From: Candidatus Intricatilinea gracilis
Lineage (GTDB): Bacteria > Pseudomonadota > Gammaproteobacteria > Burkholderiales > Burkholderiaceae_C
Assembly: GCA_016702605.1 (NCBI GenBank)
Contig: JADJDQ010000023.1
Coordinates: 248,001-312,000 of the forward strand
DNA length: 64,000 nucleotides
Direction of reading: 5' to 3'
Within the stretch, counting starts at the first letter, position 1, and each line of letters starts with the position of its first letter. This document shows positions 9,080 through 16,540 of the stretch, piece after piece. The notes beneath the pieces are model-generated. The model had not been told where the DNA came from. It saw only the letters and a program-made list of their open reading frames with translations, and did not search any database. The position numbers and the translations under genes were made by a program.

Positions 9080-9918
9080 ACGCTGCTGACGACACAAAAC
9101 AATCCCCTCTAGTTTCTATCATGATGCCGGCACGTAATGTGGCGCCGGTGATCACCGACACGATCGCTAGCATCAAGCAACAGACCTATCCGCACTGGGA
9201 ACTGGTGTTCGTCGATGACGGCAGCACCGATGACACAGTGGCCGTGGTATCCGCTCTGGCGCAGCAGGATCCGCGTATCAAAATTTATCCGCTGCCTCAT
9301 GGTGGCCGTGGCCGCGCGCGCAATGCCTGCATCGAGCGCATGACGGGCGAGTTCGTTGCTGTGTGCGATGCGGACGACATCTCGTTCCCCGAGCGATTTG
9401 AGAAACAGGTTCATTATCTCAGAAATCATCCAGAAATTGGCGCTGTAGGATCGCATTGGATTCCGTTTGCCGGCGCAAAACCTGATCCGTGTGGGCCGAT
9501 ACGTAAGTTCCCGACGAGTTCGCCGGAGTTGAGGCGTGCTTTTTCTCGGCAGAAGATGCGCTTCCATAATGCGACAGTGATGCTGCGGCGAAGCTTGTAT
9601 GCAGAGCATGGTGGATATAATGTTGAGCTCCGGCGTGCTCAGGATTATGAATTTTTTTCTCGCTTGAGTCGACGGGGTGTTTATTTCTCCGGCCTAGATG
9701 AGCCCTTGCTCTACTACCGTCAGGAATCATCCATACCTTCCATTGCGTATTTTCTTGAGAATGGCATGTACATGGCCTATGCGGATCGCCTGTTGGCCGG
9801 CAAGGTCGGGTCTTTTGCGGTTTTTGATCGGTCTGTTGCCGGGAATTTTTGGCGCATTTACTATCGCGCCAAGTATGTTTATTTCTATTTTAAGATGCTT
9901 GCATTGCGTGCTGCCTGA
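9076..9918 (+). CDS. Family 2 glycosyltransferase
   Basis: A 280-residue GT-A enzyme. It begins SPLVSIMMPARNVAPVI, then HWELVFVDDGSTDDTVAV (nucleotide-binding Asp), GGRGRARNACIER, and the metal-binding AVCDADDISFPERFEKQV. The C-terminal part contains RAQDYEFFSRLSRRG, the ED-type acceptor-site region in an RRAQDYE variant. Its start overlaps the preceding GT4 stop by ATGA. It probably adds one residue of the repeat unit; specificity is unknown. Confidence 0.88.
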   Translation: MNAADDTKQSPLVSIMMPARNVAPVITDTIASIKQQTYPHWELVFVDDGSTDDTVAVVSALAQQDPRIKIYPLPHGGRGRARNACIERMTGEFVAVCDADDISFPERFEKQVHYLRNHPEIGAVGSHWIPFAGAKPDPCGPIRKFPTSSPELRRAFSRQKMRFHNATVMLRRSLYAEHGGYNVELRRAQDYEFFSRLSRRGVYFSGLDEPLLYYRQESSIPSIAYFLENGMYMAYADRLLAGKVGSFAVFDRSVAGNFWRIYYRAKYVYFYFKMLALRAA

Positions 9919-9929
9919 CTGGAATTTAG

Positions 9930-11016
9930 ATGTCGAATCGAATCAATTATTTGGATGGTGTGCGCGCAGCACTGGCCCTGTGGGTGGTGATGGGTCACGC
10001 GGCGACTTTGGTCGGCATCAAGATTCCATTGCTGACCAAGGCTTCCGTGGCTGTTGATTTGTTCATGGTGCTCTCCGGGTTTTTTGTTTGTCAGACGTTT
10101 ATTGCTCTGGAGGCTCGGGTGCCCGGGCGACATGTTTGGTTCTTCTACTGTCGTCGTTTATTTCGAGTCTGGCCGCTTTATATTGTGCTGATCTTGCTGG
10201 TTTGGCTGACGCTTGGTGACTATTCAATGATGAAGCTGGACTTGGCGGTCAAGTTTCCTCCGCCTTGGGCCAATGCCGAGAACTACAGTCTGAAGGCATA
10301 TCCAGAGCCGACGATTTTTCAGACTTTAGCGCATGTGACTATGCTGTTTGGTGCATGGCCGAGTTGGGGTGGTTGCTTCCCCGCTGCCTGACTGGAGTCT
10401 GTCACTGGAGTTTCAGTTCTACTTGCTTTTTCCATTGATTTTTTACTTCTATCGCCGTAATGTTTTGTGGACGTGTGTTGCGGCCTTTGGGTTGGCCTAT
10501 CTGGCGCCGAAGTTGGGTGGGTTGTATCTTGATGCGGGAGTATTTACCCGATTTTCGCAGCCAAGCAATATCGCCTACAAACTGAACATATTCTTGATTG
10601 GGTGTTTGCTGGCTGAAATGCTGGGAAAGGACGTTCGCAGTCTCCAGGAAAAGTGGCTTGCCATGCTGATATGTATTGTTGGTGTGGATCCGGTTGCGGC
10701 AATATTTTTGGCTGGCTTGATCTTCCTGATGGTTTTTGCGGACAAAAGTCGAGTGGCGTGGCTGGCTCATCCATTTCTTGTCTATCTTGGGAAAATCTCG
10801 TATACGATATATTTATCGCACATGCTAGTGATCATTCCTGTTGCATTCTGGCTTTCGGCACATCAGTGGTTTATCGGCATGCACGGTATGCTGAGATTCC
10901 TATTGGTGTCGATGATTACGTTGCCAATGGTCGTGGGGTTCTCCGGCTTGCTTTGGGAGTTGGTGGAAAAGAGAGGGATCAACTTCGCCGCCCGGATTAC
11001 GAAGACAACCGCATGA
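9930..11016 (+). pseudogene. Acyltransferase-3 family membrane protein, frameshifted
   Basis: Two overlapping frames encode the two halves of one integral-membrane O-acyltransferase. The first starts at 9930 with INYLDGVRAALALWVVMGH, the canonical N-terminus with its catalytic His, and runs to HVTMLFGAWPSW. The second resumes with ASPLPDWSLSLEFQFYLLFP and continues through the remaining membrane helices to TGA at 11014-11016. The frames join if one G is removed from the GGGG run at 10366-10369. That restores SWVVASPLPDWSLSLEF, the expected conserved block. The downstream gene overlaps its stop by ATGA, so the original end is intact. It may be a real inactivation, a phase-variable site or a sequencing error. 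The role would be acylation of the polysaccharide. Confidence 0.85.
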
Positions 11017-12125
11017 GTCAGTTATTGATCTTTGATGCCTATGAACTGGTGCCCGGCGCCGGCAAAAGCATCGGCATTTACAACTATTCGAAGAATCTGT
11101 GGCGGGCACTGCAGCAACTGAGGGTTGATGGCGCTTCCGAGTTGACCTGGTGTGTGATCTGCAACGTGGCCAACGTGGGCGACTTTCCGGTCACAGGGCC
11201 GGCCGAGCGTTTCCGCGCACATGTCGTCGACAGTGAGCCCCCGGGCCGGTTCGCGCGCCAGCACTGGCTGCGCTGGCGCGCGGCATGGATTTCGCGGTCT
11301 CTCGGTGCTGCGGGCTACTTCTCGCCGAAGGGCTTTCTGCCTGCGGGGATGAAGCTGGGGCTGCGCGGGGGGCGCTCCATCGTCGTCGTGCATGACCTGA
11401 TTCCTCTGTGGTATCGGGACCGTTTGCCCGGCTACTTCGGCGCGGTCGAGGAATGGCTGGTGAACGGCGGCCTGCTGAAGGCGACACGCAATGCCGACGC
11501 GGTGGTGGCGATCTCGCAGGCGACGGCCGCGGACATCCGCGCGCGCACGGGGCGCGAGGCCGGTGTGCATGTCGTCTACAACGGTGTGCCTTTCACGCCC
11601 GCAGGTGAGCGCCCGCGGCCTGGGCCCTATCTGTTCGCCGTTTCGTCGGCCCTGCCGCACAAGAACATGGATGGATTGATCGGGGCTTACCAATCCTATC
11701 GGGCCAGTACGTCGGACCCGCTGCCACTGGTGGTGTGTGGCGGCTCACCGCCTGCAGTCGCAGGCGTGGAGGCGGTGCGCAATTTGTCGGATGCCGCGCT
11801 GCACGGCTATTACGCCCACGCGCGCGCGGTGCTGTTCATGTCGCACATCGAGGGGTTTGGCTTCCCACCGGTGGAGGCGATGCTGCACGGCACGCCGGTG
11901 CTGTGCAGTGATATCCCTTCGCTGCGCGAAGTGACGCTGGGGCAGGCCGTCTACGCCAGCCCGACCGATGGCCATGCAGCTGGCAATGCGCTTGCGCGGA
12001 TGCTGCAGGACACACAGGTGACCAAGCCTGAAGCCGCAGATGCGCGCCGGCGCGCGGCGCAGTCATTCACTTGGAGTGCATGCGCGGCCGGTGTGAGCCG
12101 CGTGGTAGGAGAGTCTTTGCAATGA
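11013..12125 (+). CDS. Family 4 glycosyltransferase (WbaZ/mannosyltransferase-like)
   Basis: A 370-residue GT-B glycosyltransferase. The N-terminal domain begins LLIFDAYELVPGAGKSIGIY and contains VVVHDLIPLWYRDR, common in GT4 mannosyl/rhamnosyltransferases. The C-terminal domain has YLFAVSSALPHKNMDGLI, VVCGGSPP, and HIEGFGFPPVEAMLHGTPVL, followed by DIPSLREV. The start overlaps the acyltransferase stop and the end overlaps wecG-like 12122. Because GDP-fucose and GDP-mannose are made by this operon, mannose or fucose is a reasonable but unproven donor. Confidence 0.88.
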   Translation: MSQLLIFDAYELVPGAGKSIGIYNYSKNLWRALQQLRVDGASELTWCVICNVANVGDFPVTGPAERFRAHVVDSEPPGRFARQHWLRWRAAWISRSLGAAGYFSPKGFLPAGMKLGLRGGRSIVVVHDLIPLWYRDRLPGYFGAVEEWLVNGGLLKATRNADAVVAISQATAADIRARTGREAGVHVVYNGVPFTPAGERPRPGPYLFAVSSALPHKNMDGLIGAYQSYRASTSDPLPLVVCGGSPPAVAGVEAVRNLSDAALHGYYAHARAVLFMSHIEGFGFPPVEAMLHGTPVLCSDIPSLREVTLGQAVYASPTDGHAAGNALARMLQDTQVTKPEAADARRRAAQSFTWSACAAGVSRVVGESLQ

Positions 12126-12934
12126 GTGAAGTGATGAAGCAGAACAACGACGGTCGCCGGATCGGATGGGTGCTGGGCGCGCCCATCGATGCACTGACAT
12201 GGACAGATGCGCTGGCGCGGCTGACGACTTGGGGTGCTGCGAGGGAAAGCCGCTATGTGTGCATCTGCAATGTGCATTCGGTGGTCACGGCCCGTGAGTC
12301 GGCCTTCGGCCGCGTGCTGAACGAGGCCGACCTGTGCACACCCGATGGTGCCCCGGTGGCATGGATGCTGCGCCGCCTGGGATTTGTCGGGCAAGACCGC
12401 ATCAACGGGCCGGACCTGATGTGGAAGTATCTGGCCGTGGCAGAGGCGCGGGGCCAGGTGGTGTCGTTCTATGGCGGCAGCGATGCCACGTTGGGCATCC
12501 TGCTGGAGCGCATCCGCGCGGCATTTCCGCGCATCCACATCGGCGTGGCGATCTCGCCGCCGTTCCGTGCGTTGACGGTCGAGGAAGACGCGGTGGACGT
12601 GAAACGAATCAACGATTGCGGCACGGCCGTTCTGTTCGTGGGGCTGGGCTGCCCCAAGCAGGAGACGTGGATGATGAACCACCGCGGCCAGGTGTTCAGC
12701 GTGATGGTGGGTGTGGGCGCGGCGTTTGACTACCACGCCGGTACCATCCAACGAGCGCCGCTGTGGATGCAGCGCTCGGGCCTCGAATGGCTGCACCGAC
12801 TGGCGTCGGAGCCGCGCCGGCTATGGCGCCGCTATTTGGTGACGAACTCGATCTTCATGATGCAGGCTGCGCGCCAACTGCTCTGGCCAGCGCGCCAAGG
12901 CCCAGCCGTCAAGGACCGCGGTGCAGAGCGGTAA
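12122..12934 (+). CDS. WecG/TagA/CpsF family glycosyltransferase
   Basis: A 270-residue GT26 enzyme that typically transfers ManNAc or a related sugar onto a polyprenyl-pyrophosphate-linked acceptor. Family motifs are clear: CNVHSVVTARE, LCTPDGAPVAWMLR, RINGPDLMWK, and FVGLGCPKQETWMM followed by GVGAAFDYHAGTI. GGAGAG precedes the ATG at 12122, which also overlaps the previous stop. It closes the first operon and runs into the convergent beta-helix gene, overlapping it by 26 bases. A WecB homologue that could supply UDP-ManNAc lies far downstream at 51244-52380. Confidence 0.92.
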   Translation: MSEVMKQNNDGRRIGWVLGAPIDALTWTDALARLTTWGAARESRYVCICNVHSVVTARESAFGRVLNEADLCTPDGAPVAWMLRRLGFVGQDRINGPDLMWKYLAVAEARGQVVSFYGGSDATLGILLERIRAAFPRIHIGVAISPPFRALTVEEDAVDVKRINDCGTAVLFVGLGCPKQETWMMNHRGQVFSVMVGVGAAFDYHAGTIQRAPLWMQRSGLEWLHRLASEPRRLWRRYLVTNSIFMMQAARQLLWPARQGPAVKDRGAER

Positions 12935-15533
12935 CTCGCGCCAAGCAGGCCCGACCGGTCACCGCGCCATCAGCGATGAAGCCTAGCCAGCGCAGCTGGC
13001 GCCAGCCGGCATCCTTGAAGGCGAGGCCGGCTTTGTGCACGGCCGGCTTGCCGGCGCTGTCCAGGATCTCCAGCGTCCAGTTGGCGGGGGACGCCGTGAT
13101 GCGATAGGTGGCCCAGGTGTCGGCTTTGAACGGCGCGATCACCTGGCCATTCACCGTCACCCCGTTGGCTGCGATGCGCAGCGACGGCCCGGTCTGGTAC
13201 GGCTTGCGGCTATCTCTCCACTCGTGTACGAGGACTGCGGTCGCGCTGGCCTTCACCGAGAACTCGGCCACAGTCGTGCCTTCGCCGTAGGTCAGCGTGG
13301 CGAACGCGAAGGGCTCGTAGCGTTTCTCGAAACTATCGCTGTCGTTCAAGGCGAGGCATTTGCCGCCCGGGGCGTCGGCGTCGGCTTCGACGCGGATGGC
13401 ACCGGATTGCTTGCGCGGTTCGTAGGTCAGCCCGGCGGGCTGCTTGCCGATGGGGGTGCCTGCGATGGGCAGTTCCAGCTTGACGGCGGGCGCGATGGCG
13501 GCGGTCGGCGATTCGACGACGACGGGCAGTGCCTTGCCCGCGGCCACCGCTGCGTCGTCCGCGCCCCACCAAGCGGCCAGGGCGCCGGCCACGATGCCGG
13601 CCTCCGGCCCGCGGGCCTGGATGTCGACAGGTTGCGCGGAAGCGCGCGGCGATTCGGCGCGGCGACGCGTGCTGTTGCCGCGCCAGCGCACGCCGGCAGA
13701 ACGCGAGGCGGCCTCGGGTCCGCTGGCCGCGGTGGCCGGGGCGAGGACGTTCTCCTCGACGAGCAGGTTGGTGCCGGCGTCGGCTCTCGCGACGTGGACT
13801 TCCTCGTCATCGGCTTGCGCGAAGAGGTTGCCCTTGACGCGGATGTTCTTGCCGTAGTGCAGGCGGAAGCCGCCACTGTCGGTTCCGATAACAACGTTGC
13901 CTTCGACGATCATGTCGCTGGATCCTTCGTCGGCGTAGATGCCCCAGGCGCCGGCCCCATAGTCAGAGTAGCCACGCACGGCGCGGATGATGTTCTTGCT
14001 GACTACGGTGCCTGGCGAACGTCCCAGCGTATAGATGCCGCCGAGATCGGCTAGGCTGCGCCGGCCGATGTTGTAGAGCAGGTTGCCGCTGATGACGTTG
14101 CGGCCGGACGTTGGTTCGGCATAGCCCCAACTCCAGCCGGCCGAGATGCCGGTGTAGGTGGTGTCGTGGATGGTGTTGCGGGTGATGCGGTTGTCCCAGC
14201 TCTGGCCGATCCACAAGGCCGGCGCGCCGGGGAAGACGAGGCCGGTGTGGTCGATGCGGTTGGCGAAGATTTCGTTGTCGCCGGTGGCCGAGGCATCGCC
14301 CGGCGCCTGTTTCTCGAGCCCGACCTTGATGCCGCCCGCGCCGAGATCGGTCAATGTGCAGCGGCGTACCGCCGAGTTGCGCACGCTGGCTCGCAGCCAC
14401 ACGCCCCAGCCGCCAGTGGCGCTGATGCGGCAGTCTTCCAGCACGAAGTGGCGGGCGTGGTTCACCTCGATGGCTGCGCCGATGGTCGTGGCGGCCTGGT
14501 CTTCGACGAAGCCACCGGGCGGCGTGAGGTGGCGCGCATGGGCGAAGGCGAGGCCTTTCAGCCGCAGGTGCTGCACAGGGCGGTCGCGTTCGCCCTGGAT
14601 GACGACGAGGCGGTCTTGTTGCGGTAGGACGGCCTTCAGCGAGGCGATCCGATCGTCGCCGCGCGGGATGTAGCGCACGTCGTCACGCTCACGTAGCCAT
14701 TCGCCGCCAGCGTCGAGCGCTGCTTCTACGTTCTCGACGAAATAGCGTTGGGAGGCTCCCCCTTGACTCAGAAAGGGCCACTTGGCGCGTGGGGTGATGA
14801 GCAGCGTATCGTCAGCAGCTGGCAAAGCGGCGATTCGGTGTTGGCTTGTCGTCCATGCGTGGTACACATGCACGATGGCGCGCTTGCGATCAGCCTCGCT
14901 GAGCCGACGTAGCCAAGCAAAATCGGCCGACGCGGCCTTGAAGGCTTCGGCACCCTGGCGGCCGGCGGGTTCGCCTGCTTGAGGCGCGGCGGCCTGTACG
15001 AACCACGTCTGTTCTGAGTCGGGCTGACGTGCGAGCGTGGCGCGACGACCATTCACGAAAAGCTGACCGCCACCGCGTTCCACAGCGTCGTCGGAGGGTA
15101 CGGCGAAGACGACCGGACCACCGCCCTTGGCGACCATGCGGCGGGTCAACTCGACTCCACCGCTGATCACGGCGGTGCCGGCCTGCTGCGCCTCGTAAAT
15201 GACCGGGGCGTCAGCTGTGCCGCCGTCGTCTGACGTGAACTCCAGCGGGGTGCCGAGGACGTAGTTGCCCGGAGCTAACTGGACACGAACTGCCGCGCGT
15301 TTGGCTAGACCCGCAGCCATAGTGGCAAGGTACTCACGAGCAAGCGCCTGCGCACGCACAAGACTGCGCACGGCGCCGGTCGCGACGTCTCCACGCGCAT
15401 CGTCGGAGCCGGCGGGATCGACGGCGATGAAGATGGCACCCGGCGTGGCGGTATCTGCCGCCATGGCCGCAGCAGGTAGGAAGACGCTAATGGTGAGCGC
15501 TGTGAAGACAAACGGTCCAAAGGGATGAGGCAT
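12909..15533 (-). CDS. Secreted right-handed parallel beta-helix protein
   Basis: An 874-residue exported protein. The signal peptide is visible (TALTISVFLPAAAMA, then ADT). A central region of about 350 residues has the repeated Asn/Val/Ile turns of a right-handed parallel beta-helix (DNEIFANRIDHTG, DNRITRNTIHDTT, RNVISGNLLYNIG). Such folds are common in polysaccharide lyases and hydrolases. The last 200 residues form a separate domain with the blocks HEWRDS and GPSLRI, perhaps a jelly-roll. A catalytic site was not identified. It is paralogous along its whole length to 16541-19471. The ATG at 15533 is preferred over a TTG two codons earlier. The 5' end abuts an IS3-type remnant, so its native upstream region may be lost. 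Role inferred: trimming or modifying the exopolysaccharide. Confidence 0.82.
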   Translation of the reverse strand: MPHPFGPFVFTALTISVFLPAAAMAADTATPGAIFIAVDPAGSDDARGDVATGAVRSLVRAQALAREYLATMAAGLAKRAAVRVQLAPGNYVLGTPLEFTSDDGGTADAPVIYEAQQAGTAVISGGVELTRRMVAKGGGPVVFAVPSDDAVERGGGQLFVNGRRATLARQPDSEQTWFVQAAAPQAGEPAGRQGAEAFKAASADFAWLRRLSEADRKRAIVHVYHAWTTSQHRIAALPAADDTLLITPRAKWPFLSQGGASQRYFVENVEAALDAGGEWLRERDDVRYIPRGDDRIASLKAVLPQQDRLVVIQGERDRPVQHLRLKGLAFAHARHLTPPGGFVEDQAATTIGAAIEVNHARHFVLEDCRISATGGWGVWLRASVRNSAVRRCTLTDLGAGGIKVGLEKQAPGDASATGDNEIFANRIDHTGLVFPGAPALWIGQSWDNRITRNTIHDTTYTGISAGWSWGYAEPTSGRNVISGNLLYNIGRRSLADLGGIYTLGRSPGTVVSKNIIRAVRGYSDYGAGAWGIYADEGSSDMIVEGNVVIGTDSGGFRLHYGKNIRVKGNLFAQADDEEVHVARADAGTNLLVEENVLAPATAASGPEAASRSAGVRWRGNSTRRRAESPRASAQPVDIQARGPEAGIVAGALAAWWGADDAAVAAGKALPVVVESPTAAIAPAVKLELPIAGTPIGKQPAGLTYEPRKQSGAIRVEADADAPGGKCLALNDSDSFEKRYEPFAFATLTYGEGTTVAEFSVKASATAVLVHEWRDSRKPYQTGPSLRIAANGVTVNGQVIAPFKADTWATYRITASPANWTLEILDSAGKPAVHKAGLAFKDAGWRQLRWLGFIADGAVTGRACLARVTALHRGP

Positions 15534-15544
15534 CGACAAGGGCT

Positions 15545-15876
15545 CCGATCACGATGTTGGGCAGGGGTAACTCGCGACGCCGCGCGTCGATCCAGGCATC
15601 CTTCGCAAAGTACGCCATCGCTTGTTAGGATGTCGACGTGCATCTTCAGCCGCGCGTTCGCCGCGCGCAGCCTGGACAACGCCATCTGCTCAGGCGTCAC
15701 CGACTTGGCGCCGGCCCCATGAGCTTGCGGGCCCCGGCTGCCTTCACCCAGTTACGCAGCGTTTGCTCCACTAGGCCCAGCTCCTTGGCGGCCACCACGA
15801 TGCCCACTGCCTGGGCGTGCTTGACGGCCTGTTCCTTGAACTCGGCCGTGTATTCCTGCTTCGGGATCTTCTTCAC
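15545..15876 (-). pseudogene. IS3-family transposase remnant
   Basis: Reading from a GTG at 15876, the sequence encodes an IS3-type OrfA. It begins KKIPKQEYTAEFKEQAVKHA, then VVAAKELGLVEQTLRNWVK, the helix-turn-helix region. After a one-base shift it continues AKSVTPEQMALSRLRAANAR (leucine-zipper region). After a second shift it reads AMAYFAKDAWIDARRRELPL, close to the OrfA/OrfB junction. The catalytic OrfB domain is absent, so the element is dead. It ends within a few bases of the start of the beta-helix gene, whose first codons may derive from it. Confidence 0.75.
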
Positions 15877-16540
15877 TTCTCTTCCTTCAGGTCTCGATGC
15901 TAACCATCGAACCTTGGAAGACGAAGAGCAGCGGGCAACTCACCCGCCGCTGGCGGCCGAACGTCATGAGGTATATCGCAACAGCGAAAGTCGTCTTTCA
16001 GTCGTGCAGTCTTGCAGCGTGGAGTGCTAGCGTTGCGCCGCTAACAACTTGGTCGTTGGGTGAGTGTTGGGGAGGCGTGCCAGTTCTCGTGTCATTTGGG
16101 GCATCACTGCGGTGACATCTAGGTCTGTGCTTTGATTATTTCGCCCTGTCTTTCCAAAGTCGTACCTTGCAGGCGATGAGTTTGACGGAATCGGTCATCG
16201 TGCCAAGCGGCCGTCAGCTCTGGCTGTTGGCGCTTTGCGGCAGTTCACGCAGTGGCCCAGCTTAAGGGTGTGGCCATCGTTGCGGATGGCTGAGTGGCTG
16301 CTCCACGCTGTCTGGAACAGCCTGACGGGCCACGTCGGCCACTTCGCGCATCCTAAGCTTGTCTCGCCACTGTTGAGTCCAGCCCGCACGCCTGCTAGCA
16401 ATCTGGCGAAGCTAGCGCATTGTCAGGATGCCTGCACAGTCAGCCAGGGCCAACAAGGCTGGTTGCACTTCACCGAGTGAGGGCACTGCTGCCTTGATTT
16501 TGGAGAAAGCAAACTCTTTTCCTCCACTATCCTCCTTCAC
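15877..16540. other. Intergenic region without a recognised gene
   Basis: About 660 bases between the IS3 remnant and the end of the beta-helix lipoprotein gene. Short open frames exist on both strands, for example a 68-codon frame at 16195-16401 (-), but none resembles a protein I recognise or has a convincing ribosome-binding site. Its base composition is less GC-rich than the flanking genes and it may be degraded mobile DNA. No rho-independent terminator was evident. Confidence 0.4.

Noticed and set aside
16195..16401. A 68-codon minus-strand frame in the gap before the beta-helix lipoprotein
   Set aside because: No ribosome-binding site, no recognised similarity, and unrelated direction and context; not enough to call a gene.
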